Shown piece by piece: positions 50,753 to 58,813 of a stretch of 64,000 nucleotides of DNA. A program made the position numbers and the translations under genes. This DNA is from an archaeon (GTDB taxonomy: Archaea > Nanobdellota > Nanobdellia > Pacearchaeales > GW2011-AR1), in assembly GCA_018657525.1 (NCBI GenBank), contig JABHWZ010000002.1:148590-212589 (forward strand), written 5' to 3'. Each line of letters opens with the position of its first letter. Positions within the stretch are counted from its first letter, which is position 1. The notes beneath the pieces were generated by a model, which was not told where the DNA came from, did not search any database, and saw nothing but the letters and a program-made list of their open reading frames with translations.

Positions 50753-50918
50753 TTTATGTGACTGATATTCAAATATTCTAAAGTCACATCATTTAGGGGT
50801 TTTGGACTAAATTCAGATAGCTTTCTTGAGGTTCGATGAGCTTTTAGACTTTTAATTAAATTCTGAAAGTAAATATCTAATACAAAAGTCTGGGAGCGAA
50901 CATTCCCGGTGCCCCATT
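50753..50918. other. Structured spacer ending in a duplicate tRNA-Phe 3' end
   Basis: CCCGGTGCCCCATT occurs at 50741-50754 (tRNA 3' end) and again at 50905-50918. Just before the second copy, GGGAGCGAACATTCCC resembles a decayed T-arm. Between the copies are inverted pairs ATGTGAC/GTCACAT (50756-50762, 50783-50789) and AGACTTTT/AAAAGTCT (50846-50853, 50884-50891). No gene is seen. It may be an attachment-site remnant of an integrated element or a tRNA pseudogene. Confidence 0.55.
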
Positions 50919-50961
50919 CTCTTAACCAACTTTTTTAAACTTAAACTCCCCCTTTTTTAAA

Positions 50962-51423
50962 ATGGTCAGAGAAAAGTTAATTCAAGAAATTATTGGGAAA
51001 AATAAATTCCTTGCCAGATTCAAAACATATTTAGATTTTTGCCCGAACTACCAAGAGGGAAATCCAAACTGCCATAATCTTCCAACTGAACAACACGTTT
51101 GTTTTTCTTGCTATTGCCCTCACTATCGACTAGACCAAGAACATCCAGAAGGAGACTGTGAGATAAATTCACCAAAAGGAAAATGGTTTTATAATCCAAA
51201 TATAATTTCTGAAAACAGAAGAATCTGGGATTGTAGTGATTGCGATTTTATGCACACTGAACAAGGAGTAAGAGAATTCCTAAAATCAAAAACAGAAATT
51301 GAACTTCAAGAAATTTTAGAAATGTCTCCAGAAGAATTAAGAAATAATTATTATCAAGAAAGATTAAATTTGGATTTTATGTTGGATAGAGTTATAGGAA
51401 AAAACCAAAATCAAAACCCTTAA
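50962..51423 (+). CDS. Cysteine-rich small-domain protein
   Basis: A 153-residue protein with 'CPNYQEGNPNCHNLP', 'CFSCYCPHYRLDQEHPEGDC' and 'IWDCSDCDFMHTEQGV', the arrangement of the cysteine-rich small domain (PF04071 type). That domain probably binds metal and is often found beside corrinoid-related genes, but none are seen here. A basic helical tail follows. Function unknown. Confidence 0.65.
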   Translation: MVREKLIQEIIGKNKFLARFKTYLDFCPNYQEGNPNCHNLPTEQHVCFSCYCPHYRLDQEHPEGDCEINSPKGKWFYNPNIISENRRIWDCSDCDFMHTEQGVREFLKSKTEIELQEILEMSPEELRNNYYQERLNLDFMLDRVIGKNQNQNP

Positions 51424-51447
51424 AAAGCCAGTAATACAACTATTTTT

Positions 51448-51761
51448 GTAAGTCAGGTAGTTGACTTCGGGGCTGGGCATTAAATTGTCAAGAGATCAGA
51501 ATATATGATTTCTAGTTCTGAGGAAGGTCCGGACACCATGAAAAGTCGCTTTTCGAAAGAAAAGATGTCGCGAGGTATGGCTCTGTTACAGAAACGCCAC
51601 AGTTTGCTTTGAGTAATGAATCCGTGGGAGGAACTTTGATAAGCAAGATTTGATGAAACGAACATCCCGACTGGTGCAAGGTCTAAGTACCGCATAGTTG
51701 AATGTCAACACTTTCCGTCTGATATCAGGGAAAGACAGAATCTGGCCTATTCCTGACTTAC
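51448..51761 (+). ncRNA. rnpB: RNase P RNA
   Basis: About 314 nt. P1 pairs GTAAGTCAGG (51448-51457) with CCTGACTTAC (51752-51761). The universal 5' core 'GAGGAAGGTCCGGACACC' (about 51518-51535), 'ACAGAAACGCCAC' and the 3' core 'GACAGAATCTGGCCTA' are all in order. The RNA cleaves tRNA leaders. It lies between a Cys-rich protein gene and mre11 and shows no sign of disruption. Confidence 0.92.
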
Positions 51762-51903
51762 AAATTTCTAGCTGGCCAGATTCTTACAGAATCTTATTCC
51801 CAATTACGATTTTTTCCCATGACCCCTTTTCTTATCTGAAAACCCAAAAATCGTAATTGCTCAGCCTATCAACTGACTTACATTTTTAGCCAGATTCTTA
51901 CAA
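51745..51903. repeat. Duplicated RNase P RNA 3' end flanking a 14-bp hairpin
   Basis: Segment 51745-51788 (RNase P 3' end plus the following bases) recurs imperfectly at 51864-51903 ('GCCTAT...CTGACTTACA...CCAGATTCTTACA'). Between the copies, CAATTACGATTTTT (51801-51814) pairs exactly with AAAAATCGTAATTG (51846-51859) across a 31-nt loop. No gene in this 204-bp stretch before mre11. Possibly a small insertion with target duplication or a separate structured RNA. Confidence 0.6.
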
Positions 51904-51965
51904 ATTTTTAAAATACACCTCAACAATTCTTAAAAACCTCCAATCCTCTTTTGCTTACATAAAAG

Positions 51966-53153
51966 ATGGTAAAATTCGCACATATCTCAGATGTTCATTT
52001 AGGAGGATGGAAACAGCAAGAAATGCGAGATCTAAACTCCAAATCATTTCAATTAACTATTGATAAATGCATCGAAAACAAATTGGACTTTGTTTTAATA
52101 GCTGGAGATTTATTTGATACAGCTTACCCCGGAATAGAAATTCTAAAAGAAACATTTGCCCAGTTTAAAAGATTAAAAGAATCAAAAATTCCATGCTTCA
52201 TAATCGCTGGGTCCCATGATTATTCAGTTTCAGGAAAAACCTTTTTAGATGTTTTAGAAAAAGCCGGGTTCTGTAAAAATGTAACCTCTTTTGATCCTGA
52301 AACAGCAACCGCAGAACAAAGAGAAGAAAAAATAATTCTTAATCCAGTAATTCACGGACGCGTAGCAATTTATGGTTACCCTGGAAAAAAATCTGGTTTA
52401 GAAATTTCTGATTTAAGAAAAGTAAAATTAAACGACGCCCCTGGGTTATTTAAAATTTTCATGTTGCACACTACCCTAGACAAAGCAAAAGGAACATTAC
52501 CCATAGACGCTATAGAATCAAATCTTCTTCCCCCCGCAGATTACTATGCCCTCGGACATTTGCACATTGATTTCCAATACGAAAATTTCATCTACCCCGG
52601 TCCAGTTTTCCCAAATAATTTCGCAGAATTAGAAGATTTAGAAAACGGAAGTTTTTATATTGTAGATACAGAATCAATAAATCAGCGGCAAAAAATAGAA
52701 CTTAAAATAAAGCAAACTCTTCCACTAACAATTCAGATAACAAATGCAATTACTGCTAATGAAATAATTCTAGCTGAGTTAGAAAAGTATTCATTACAAG
52801 ATAAAATAATTTTGCTAAGAATGAAAGGAGAAATTTCAACTGGAAAACCCTCTGACATAAAATTTCAACAAATAGAACAATATGCAAAGGACAAGGGGGC
52901 ATATTTTATTTTAAGAAATACTCACGACTTAAAGGAAAAACAAGAAGAATTAAATATTGACATTGAGGCAAAAACAGAAGAAGCAATAGAGGAAGAAACA
53001 ATCAAGGTTTATTCTGATGAGAACCCATCTGATTTTAATAAATTAATTCCAGAATTAATGAATTCTTTGACAACTGAAAAACAAGAAGGGGAAAAAACAG
53101 AAATGTTTGAAACAAGATTATTAGAATCAGCAAGGAGGATTTTGAAATTTTAA
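51966..53153 (+). CDS. mre11: DNA double-strand break repair nuclease Mre11
   Basis: The 395-residue product has phosphoesterase motifs 'FAHISDVHLGG' (D9, H11), 'IAGDLFDTAYP' (G47-D48), 'IAGSHDYS' (H84-D85), 'FMLHTT' and 'YALGHLH'. The third motif is GSHD rather than the common GNHD, a Ser in place of the metal-contacting Asn. The C-terminal 150 residues form the capping and Rad50-binding part. The stop abuts the rad50 start. The complex tethers and processes DNA ends. Confidence 0.94.
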   Translation: MVKFAHISDVHLGGWKQQEMRDLNSKSFQLTIDKCIENKLDFVLIAGDLFDTAYPGIEILKETFAQFKRLKESKIPCFIIAGSHDYSVSGKTFLDVLEKAGFCKNVTSFDPETATAEQREEKIILNPVIHGRVAIYGYPGKKSGLEISDLRKVKLNDAPGLFKIFMLHTTLDKAKGTLPIDAIESNLLPPADYYALGHLHIDFQYENFIYPGPVFPNNFAELEDLENGSFYIVDTESINQRQKIELKIKQTLPLTIQITNAITANEIILAELEKYSLQDKIILLRMKGEISTGKPSDIKFQQIEQYAKDKGAYFILRNTHDLKEKQEELNIDIEAKTEEAIEEETIKVYSDENPSDFNKLIPELMNSLTTEKQEGEKTEMFETRLLESARRILKF

Positions 53154-55199
53154 ATGATATTAAAAAAAATAAAACTAAACAATATACGAAGTTATGAAGA
53201 TGTTGAGATAGAATTAACTGGCGGTTCAACTTTGTTATGGGGGGATATCGGAGCAGGCAAGACTTCAATTCTTTTAGCAATAGAATTTGCATTATTTGGA
53301 CTTCAACCAGGACAGCGAGGAGGAATGCTTTTAAAAAATGGAAAAGAAGAGGGTGGAGTAAAAATCGACTTTGAGATTGATGAGAAATATATTGAAATTG
53401 AAAGAACTTTAAAAAGAGGAAAATCTATTTCTCAAGATTATTCCTCAATAACTATCGATGGCGAAAAAAAAGAAATCTCTGTCTCTGAATTAAAAACCCA
53501 AGTTTTGGAATTATTAAACTATCCTAAAGAATTTTCCAAAAAACAAAACCTGCTTTACAGATTCACAGTTTACACTCCACAAGAAGAAATGAAACAAATA
53601 ATTCTGCAGGATTCAAACACTCGCCTAAATACTTTAAGACATGTTTTTGGGGTCGATAAATATAAAAAAATTATAGAAAATATTACAATAATCGCGACTA
53701 AAATAAGAGAAAGAAAAAGATTGAAAGAGGGAATGATTGCAAATTTAGAAAGTGATAAGCAAGTTCTCCAAGGCAAAAAAGAAAATCTGAAATTAAAAAA
53801 TATCAGGCTTTCACAGATTGAGGGAGAATTATTATTAAAGACAGATTCAAGAGAAAAATTAGAAAAGGAAAAAAAAGAAATAGAATTACAGATGCAAGAA
53901 AAAAATAAACTCCAACAAGAAATTGAAAAAACTAAAATTTTAATCTCAACAAAAGAGCAATTAATCTTTGATAATAAAAAATCAACAGAACAATTGAAAA
54001 ACCAAATTCAAGAATCGTCTTCTATAATTTTTGATGAATCTCAAATTTTGGATTTGGATAAACAACTAAATTCAATCAATCTAAATAAATCTACCTTTGC
54101 TGAAAAAAATTTAGAGATTAATTCAGAGATACACGCTTTAAATTTGAAAAACCAAGAAAACGAAAACACCAAGAATAAAGTAACTAGATTAGATATGTGC
54201 CCAACCTGCTTACAAGATGTTGATTCAGTTTACAAAAGTAATGTTGCGAATCAACTTGATACAGATATCTCTCAGAATTCAAACAGAGTAAAAGAATTAA
54301 CTTTAGAAAAACAGGACATCAATAAGAAACTTTTATTTTTCGAACAAGAAGTAACTGAAGTTCAAAAAAAAATAAGTGAATTAAATTTAGCAAAAGTTAA
54401 GTTGGAAGGAATTAAAGAAAAACAAATCCGTGTTGAAGGGTTAGAAAAACAAACTACTTCTCTGTTAGGAGATATACAGATTTTAGCTTCTCAAATGGAT
54501 TCATTAAAAGATTCAATTTTTGATCTTTCTAAGTATGATAATTTATTTCAAACAAAACAAATTGAACTCCGCGAGGCAAGGCAACAAGAGCGGATGACTG
54601 AAATTAGCGTCGCTGAATTGAAAAAAGAGATACATATGTTTTCTTTACAGATTGAAGAGTTTAAAAAAAGAATAGAGAAAACTGAGGAAATAAAACAAAA
54701 ATTAATTTACTTAACTAATTTAGAAACATGGATTTCTAAAAAGTTTACCCCTATAATTGCACATATAGAAAAAAATGTCATGATCAAATTAAAATTAGAA
54801 TTTTCAGAATTATTTGCTCAATGGTTTTCCATGTTGGTCTCAGATAATTTTAATGTTCATTTGTCTGACGATTTCTCCCCAATAATTGAACAACAAGATT
54901 ATGAAATTGATTATGCTTATCTTTCTGGAGGAGAACGAACTGCAATTGCTTTGGCATATAGGCTTTCTTTAAATCAAGTGATAAATTCATTGCTAAGCAA
55001 AATAAAAACAAAAGATCTAGTTATTTTAGATGAACCCACCGACGGATTTTCAGATCAACAACTAGACAAAATGCGGGATATTTTACAACAGCTTAATTTG
55101 GCTCAATTGATAATTGTTTCACATGAACAGAAAATAGAAGGTTTTGTAGAGAATGTAATAAAATTACAAAAAGAAAACGGGTTGAGTCGAAAAGAATAG
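53154..55199 (+). CDS. rad50: DNA double-strand break repair ATPase Rad50
   Basis: The 681-residue product has Walker A 'GDIGAGKTS' (30-38), a long coiled coil, the zinc hook C349-P-T-C352, ABC signature 'LSGGERTAIALAYR' (from 590) and Walker B 'LVILDEPTDG' (D626). The coiled coil is shorter than in large archaeal Rad50s (about 880 residues), consistent with a reduced genome. ATP-driven partner of Mre11, encoded directly upstream. Confidence 0.95.
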   Translation: MILKKIKLNNIRSYEDVEIELTGGSTLLWGDIGAGKTSILLAIEFALFGLQPGQRGGMLLKNGKEEGGVKIDFEIDEKYIEIERTLKRGKSISQDYSSITIDGEKKEISVSELKTQVLELLNYPKEFSKKQNLLYRFTVYTPQEEMKQIILQDSNTRLNTLRHVFGVDKYKKIIENITIIATKIRERKRLKEGMIANLESDKQVLQGKKENLKLKNIRLSQIEGELLLKTDSREKLEKEKKEIELQMQEKNKLQQEIEKTKILISTKEQLIFDNKKSTEQLKNQIQESSSIIFDESQILDLDKQLNSINLNKSTFAEKNLEINSEIHALNLKNQENENTKNKVTRLDMCPTCLQDVDSVYKSNVANQLDTDISQNSNRVKELTLEKQDINKKLLFFEQEVTEVQKKISELNLAKVKLEGIKEKQIRVEGLEKQTTSLLGDIQILASQMDSLKDSIFDLSKYDNLFQTKQIELREARQQERMTEISVAELKKEIHMFSLQIEEFKKRIEKTEEIKQKLIYLTNLETWISKKFTPIIAHIEKNVMIKLKLEFSELFAQWFSMLVSDNFNVHLSDDFSPIIEQQDYEIDYAYLSGGERTAIALAYRLSLNQVINSLLSKIKTKDLVILDEPTDGFSDQQLDKMRDILQQLNLAQLIIVSHEQKIEGFVENVIKLQKENGLSRKE

Positions 55200-55271
55200 T
55201 TTTATAAATATTTGATTAACTTATTTTTTAGGTGATCGCAAAGAATAGCGATAGAATTCTAAAAAGATAAA

Positions 55272-55610
55272 ATGTCCATAATAGATGTTTACACTGCAAT
55301 AAGAAGAATCAATCCAAGAACAACTAGAGAGGTTTATCAGATAGTGGTTGGTGGAAAAAAAGTTTTTTCTAGAGAACTTGACCCCTCATTAAAAGATTAT
55401 GAAAGACAATTTAGAGAATTGTCAAGAGATTCTATAAACGCTCTAGATAAATCACCTCTCAGTTTCAGAATGAATTCTATTGAGGGAGAAATATTTTTGG
55501 AATCTTCTCCAGCACCCACTAAACTGCCAGAATTTCGAAGAGCTTCTTTTTTTGCAAATCTTTTAAATGAATTAGATAATGCTCCTATCTCAAAATGTCC
55601 ATTATATTAA
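55272..55610 (+). CDS. Hypothetical protein
   Basis: A 112-residue soluble protein beginning MSIIDVYTAIRRINPRTTREVYQIVVGGKKVFS. No motif recognised. TATA-like GTTTTATAAATA (about 55199-55209) precedes it, so it has its own promoter, although it follows rad50 closely. Confidence 0.55.
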   Translation: MSIIDVYTAIRRINPRTTREVYQIVVGGKKVFSRELDPSLKDYERQFRELSRDSINALDKSPLSFRMNSIEGEIFLESSPAPTKLPEFRRASFFANLLNELDNAPISKCPLY

Positions 55611-55640
55611 TTCCCTGCTTAAAAACTTTTTCTTAAATCT

Positions 55641-55979
55641 TTATAACTCTTCCCCCAAATATCCTCCATCCTTTCTTCTTATTTGAGCTTCTATTTGCCT
55701 AGCTTTATCTACTTCTTTCCAATTTAAATTTCCTAACAAAAGTTCCTTTGCAGTAAAATATCTAAAGTCCCTTTTTCCCCATTTTGCATCACGCCAACAA
55801 TCTGCTACAATACTATGTTTATTCCACCAAGAAACTTTTCTATCCCACGCCTGAACGATTGACCGAAGTTTTCTATCACTTACATTCCTCAATTCCTCTT
55901 CAATATCTCTCGCTCCCTTCGGGATATATTTCGCTTCATCATACCAACTCCAAAGTTCGCGTAAGGGCATTATTATCAT
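55641..55979 (-). CDS. Hypothetical protein
   Basis: A 112-residue Trp-rich basic protein ('ELWSWYDEAKYIPKG', 'VQAWDRKVSWWNKHSIVADCWRDAKWGKRDF'). The ATG at 55979 overlaps the upstream stop as ATGA; ATG at 55970 is an alternative. Forms a two-gene transcript with the 77-residue protein. Unknown family. Confidence 0.55.
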   Translation of the reverse strand: MIIMPLRELWSWYDEAKYIPKGARDIEEELRNVSDRKLRSIVQAWDRKVSWWNKHSIVADCWRDAKWGKRDFRYFTAKELLLGNLNWKEVDKARQIEAQIRRKDGGYLGEEL

Positions 55980-56209
55980 TTTCTCCTGGACCTCTTTTCG
56001 AATTTTCTTCTACTTTCAGTAAGATAATAATGACTAAAATCTTTACCTACTGCTTTGTATCTTTCTGTTAAGATCTTTTTAATGATTCTCTGTTCATGAA
56101 TTGGAAATAAGTGAAACGCAACCCTCCCTAAAAATACCGATCTTGTTCCAGATAAATAATCCTCAAGGTATTCTGTTGGAGCCTTTTCAAATTTTTGTCT
56201 TTCTTTCAT
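55976..56209 (-). CDS. Hypothetical basic protein
   Basis: A 77-residue helical basic protein ending RRKFEKRSRRK. Coupled by ATGA to the downstream Trp-rich gene. No family recognised. Lies just downstream of the HTH regulator gene, 49 bp away on the same strand. Confidence 0.5.
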   Translation of the reverse strand: MKERQKFEKAPTEYLEDYLSGTRSVFLGRVAFHLFPIHEQRIIKKILTERYKAVGKDFSHYYLTESRRKFEKRSRRK

Positions 56210-56258
56210 AAAAATTAACCATAAATAATCAACTTAAATATTGTAGCGATATATATCG

Positions 56259-56900
56259 CTATTTAAAAGAATAAGGAATTAATTTTTCTTCAGCTTTTCT
56301 CAAATGAACTTGAAAGGTTGCAAAACTTAAATTAGCTAATTTTGCCAATTCTTGAACAGAAGTTTTTCTTGGAACTTTATAATATCCATTTTTAATAGCA
56401 AGCTCAATGGCAAATTTTTGTCTTGAAGTAAGTTTGGGCGAAGTTTTAACCACAGAAACATTTTCAACTTTTTTTTGTTTTAAATAGTGAAGAATTGTTC
56501 TTCTTCGCTTTTCCATTGTTTTAATTAAATTGTCAATATGTTTTTTATCAAATGAACCAACTGTAATAATTTCTTCTCCTGCTTCTCCAATAACCACTGG
56601 TTCAAGATAAAAGATATTTTTGTTGTAAATTGTCTTAGACCAAAACGGCTCGATAACTGTGCCAATTAAAAAATCTCTTTTCTTTTCTACTTTAGTAAAA
56701 TTTGATTGTTTTTTTAAATCTCTAAAAAAATTTTCTTTGTCCTTTTCTTCGCCCTCTAAAGTTCCTGCAAAATTAACAAATATTTTTTTAGCCTTATATT
56801 CCCATGAAACTGGAAAAACAAGAAAGTTAACTTTATTTTTCATGGCCTTGCTACCCATGGTCATATGTTCTGAATCAAAACTAATTTTAGCAACCCACAT
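56259..56900 (-). CDS. HTH_10-type (bacterio-opsin activator-like) transcription regulator
   Basis: The ATG at 56900 (MWVAKISFDSEHMTMGSKAMKNKVNFLVF) gives 213 residues. The C-terminal domain, 'PKLTSRQKFAIELAIKNGYYKVPRKTSVQELAKLANLSFATFQVHLRKAEEKLIPY', is the HTH_10 DNA-binding domain typical of archaeal regulators. The N-terminal part is likely a sensor or ligand domain. It is divergent from the DGR operon across a 163-bp region with two inverted repeats, so it may control DGR expression. Confidence 0.85.
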   Translation of the reverse strand: MWVAKISFDSEHMTMGSKAMKNKVNFLVFPVSWEYKAKKIFVNFAGTLEGEEKDKENFFRDLKKQSNFTKVEKKRDFLIGTVIEPFWSKTIYNKNIFYLEPVVIGEAGEEIITVGSFDKKHIDNLIKTMEKRRRTILHYLKQKKVENVSVVKTSPKLTSRQKFAIELAIKNGYYKVPRKTSVQELAKLANLSFATFQVHLRKAEEKLIPYSFK

Positions 56901-56967
56901 AATACACAATACATATCGTGCCTTAAAAATCTTACGAATTCATCAAATTACAAATTTTTATGAGGTA

Positions 56968-57053
56968 GTTACTTTTTAAAAAGGGTAACAAAATAGAAAC
57001 ATTTAAAAATCCTACTTTCCCCTAATCTTTACTTTAAACTACTCAAAAGTAGT
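56968..57053. promoter_or_regulatory. Divergent control region of the DGR operon
   Basis: Two inverted repeats: an imperfect 22-bp palindrome GTTAC...GTAAC (56968-56989) centred on TTTTTAAAAA, and ACTACT-CAAA-AGTAGT (57038-57053). ACATTTAAAAATCC between them is a TATA-like box for the plus strand. The second repeat ends 10 bp before the start of the ribbon-helix-helix-like gene, suiting autoregulation. Confidence 0.55.
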
Positions 57054-57063
57054 AAGAATTAAG

Positions 57064-57216
57064 ATGAAACAAAAAGTAAGCATTTCATTAGGGGAAGACA
57101 CTTTGAAAAAAGTAGAAGAAAAATTAACCGAAGGTTTATTCAGAAATAAATCTCATATAATTGAATATTCAGTAAATAAATTTTTGGAGAAAGATAATGA
57201 GCAACCAAAATTATGA
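57064..57216 (+). CDS. Ribbon-helix-helix-like small protein, first gene of DGR operon
   Basis: A 50-residue protein: a short strand (MKQKVSISLGEDTLKKVEEKL) followed by 'FRNKSHIIEYSVNKFLEK', the strand-helix-helix pattern of CopG/MetJ-type DNA-binding proteins. It overlaps target gene 1 by 20 bp. No Avd-type accessory gene is seen in the cassette, and this protein is not an obvious Avd. Likely a regulator binding the inverted repeat just upstream. Confidence 0.6.
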   Translation: MKQKVSISLGEDTLKKVEEKLTEGLFRNKSHIIEYSVNKFLEKDNEQPKL

Positions 57217-58042
57217 AAGCTACAAAAGGGCAGTTGGAGAAACTGCTACTAGATTAATTAGGGAGAATTATCCTCAGAGTTTAGATAGTACAGAGTTCTT
57301 AGATTTTATCTCCAGAAAATGCCACACCAAAACAAATGCAAGACATATTCTGGGAAATATTGAAAATTTGTTATTTCTCAAAAATTTATATTTAAATGAA
57401 CATAAAGATAAAAAGGAAGCAGAGAAAGAAGGAGATTTAGGGGATATTTTGCAAAAAGAAGGGTATAAACATAGAGTAATCGGGGATGTTCAAGGATTGA
57501 TTGATTTTAGGAGGTTTTATGCTCCTGGAGAGGTTTTATGTACTTATAACAATCCAGAAGGAAGATTGAGGAATTATCATATGCTTGTTTTATTTAAAGA
57601 AGATTTAGATGGAATAGGAAGAAGTCCAAATCCAGGGAGGGAAGATGAGTATAGCACAAGTTTATTGAATGTTCAAATTCATAGGGAACATAATAATGTT
57701 TCAATTAAAAGTCGTTATAATCATACTGTTAGTAATCCTGATGCAGTGCATTCAAACCAGTTAGATAGAATTGCTCCTGGATTGACTGGTGCAATTGAAA
57801 AAAGGTTAGGAATAAAAATTGATCGTAAAACAGACGAAGCTATTCCTGACAATTTAAAATTAGCAGGAGATTTTGTCATTAGCTATTGGACTACAAATAA
57901 TGGTTTGCGTAGATTCTGTCTCTACACGAATCTCGTTGCTAGCTCGAGTGTTGACGATTTTTCGGACTCGAATAGCTATGGTCGGTGTGTGGTGGCGGGG
58001 GGTAGACGAAGCCACGAAGTGGCTGAGCAAACGAATGCTTAA
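57197..58042 (+). CDS. DGR target protein 1 (variable C-terminus)
   Basis: A 281-residue protein. The invariant part (1-235) is soluble, with no signal peptide or membrane helix; its fold is not recognised. The variable repeat covers residues about 236-264 ('GLRRFCLYTNLVASSSVDDF...') and is followed by a constant tail, AGGRRSHEVAEQTNA. All 13 differences from the template lie at template adenines and change mainly Asn codons (to Tyr, Val, Ser, Asp). Diversified residues probably form a binding face, as in C-type-lectin-fold DGR proteins. Cytosolic location is inferred. Confidence 0.85.
   Translation: MSNQNYESYKRAVGETATRLIRENYPQSLDSTEFLDFISRKCHTKTNARHILGNIENLLFLKNLYLNEHKDKKEAEKEGDLGDILQKEGYKHRVIGDVQGLIDFRRFYAPGEVLCTYNNPEGRLRNYHMLVLFKEDLDGIGRSPNPGREDEYSTSLLNVQIHREHNNVSIKSRYNHTVSNPDAVHSNQLDRIAPGLTGAIEKRLGIKIDRKTDEAIPDNLKLAGDFVISYWTTNNGLRRFCLYTNLVASSSVDDFSDSNSYGRCVVAGGRRSHEVAEQTNA
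57903..57987 (+). repeat. DGR variable repeat VR1
   Basis: 85 bp aligned without gaps to the template at 59002-59086. Thirteen substitutions, every one at a template A (to G or T). All non-A template positions are unchanged. Preceded by TTGGACTACAAATAATGGT, also present before VR2. Confidence 0.93.
57988..58036 (+). promoter_or_regulatory. Putative IMH with hairpin after VR1
   Basis: GC-rich TGTGGTGGCGGGGGG followed by the hairpin AGCCAC-GAA-GTGGCT (58010-58024). The whole block is identical to that after VR2 and absent after the template. In studied DGRs, a GC-rich initiation-of-mutagenic-homing site and a nearby hairpin mark the recipient end. It is translated as the constant tail of the target. 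Confidence 0.75.
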
Positions 58043-58054
58043 ACGTAAAACAAA

Positions 58055-58813
58055 ATGAAAATAAAAGTAAGTCACGGAAGAATCATTGGAATTGAAGAAC
58101 AAGACCTAAACCCAGTTCTACCAACTACTGATTTGTCCTTTGTAGAAGATAAAGATTTATTTAGGGAAATTAGAAATTACATAAAATCCGAACATCAGAA
58201 TATAGACTACAAACTGAGTTTTCAAGATGGAGTAATGAAAGGTTCAAATCCTTATCTTCAAATTGCAGTTGATATGTTTTTAAAAAATAATTATCCAAAT
58301 TTTAGAATAGCAAGACAAAGAGATTTAGAAACAGACTTAGAAAAATTCAAAGGATTTTACATGGATTCAGGTTTAGTTTTAAGAAGCAAAGACAACCCAA
58401 ATTCAGCTCAAGCAATAAATCTCTACAATCAATTAAGAGCACGAGGATTAAAGGATTCTGAAATCTTTCCAATGTTCATAGATTTAAGAGGTGTGGAATT
58501 AACAAAAGACTTAGAATTTAAACTAACAGATGAATCAACTTACAAACAAGCAGATTGTTTAAATTGGGATTCTGGAACTAGGTATTCTCAAACAGACGAG
58601 GTAGGTTTACCAAAAGAAAAAGACCTTTCAGGAACACGACGAATTTGGACTACAAATAATGGTCTGCGTAGTTTCTATCTCGACTCGGATCTCGGTGCTG
58701 GCTCGCTTGATGGCGATTTGTCGGGCTCGAATGGCGGTGGTCGGTGTGTGGTGGCGGGGGGTAGACGAAGCCACGAAGTGGCTGAGCAAACGAATTTTTT
58801 ACATAACTTTTAA
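58055..58813 (+). CDS. DGR target protein 2 (variable C-terminus)
   Basis: A 252-residue protein with no signal peptide. The invariant region is mixed helix/strand ('FREIRNYIKSEHQNIDYKLSFQDGVMKGSNPYLQIAVDMFLK', then 'MFIDLRGVELTKDLEFKLTDESTY'), unlike target 1. The variable repeat spans about residues 203-231 ('GLRSFYLDSDLGAGSLDGDL...'), followed by the constant AGGRRSHEVAEQTN and FLHNF. Twenty template-adenine substitutions, many to Gly or Asp. It starts 12 bp after target 1's stop. Likely a C-type-lectin-like binding domain; ligand unknown. Confidence 0.85.
   Translation: MKIKVSHGRIIGIEEQDLNPVLPTTDLSFVEDKDLFREIRNYIKSEHQNIDYKLSFQDGVMKGSNPYLQIAVDMFLKNNYPNFRIARQRDLETDLEKFKGFYMDSGLVLRSKDNPNSAQAINLYNQLRARGLKDSEIFPMFIDLRGVELTKDLEFKLTDESTYKQADCLNWDSGTRYSQTDEVGLPKEKDLSGTRRIWTTNNGLRSFYLDSDLGAGSLDGDLSGSNGGGRCVVAGGRRSHEVAEQTNFLHNF
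58662..58746 (+). repeat. DGR variable repeat VR2
   Basis: 85 bp aligned without gaps to the template; 20 substitutions at template adenines (G, T and one C), plus one T-to-C at the third base, at the very 5' edge where homology begins. Same upstream 19-bp block as VR1. Confidence 0.93.
58747..58795 (+). promoter_or_regulatory. Putative IMH with hairpin after VR2
   Basis: Identical to the block after VR1: GC-rich TGTGGTGGCGGGGGG and the hairpin AGCCAC-GAA-GTGGCT (58769-58783). Its conservation at DNA level between two otherwise unlike genes suggests it is kept for retrohoming rather than only for its protein sequence. Confidence 0.75.

Noticed and set aside
51480-51695. Minus-strand reading frame inside RNase P RNA
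   Set aside because: The segment is fully explained by conserved RNase P RNA core elements on the plus strand.
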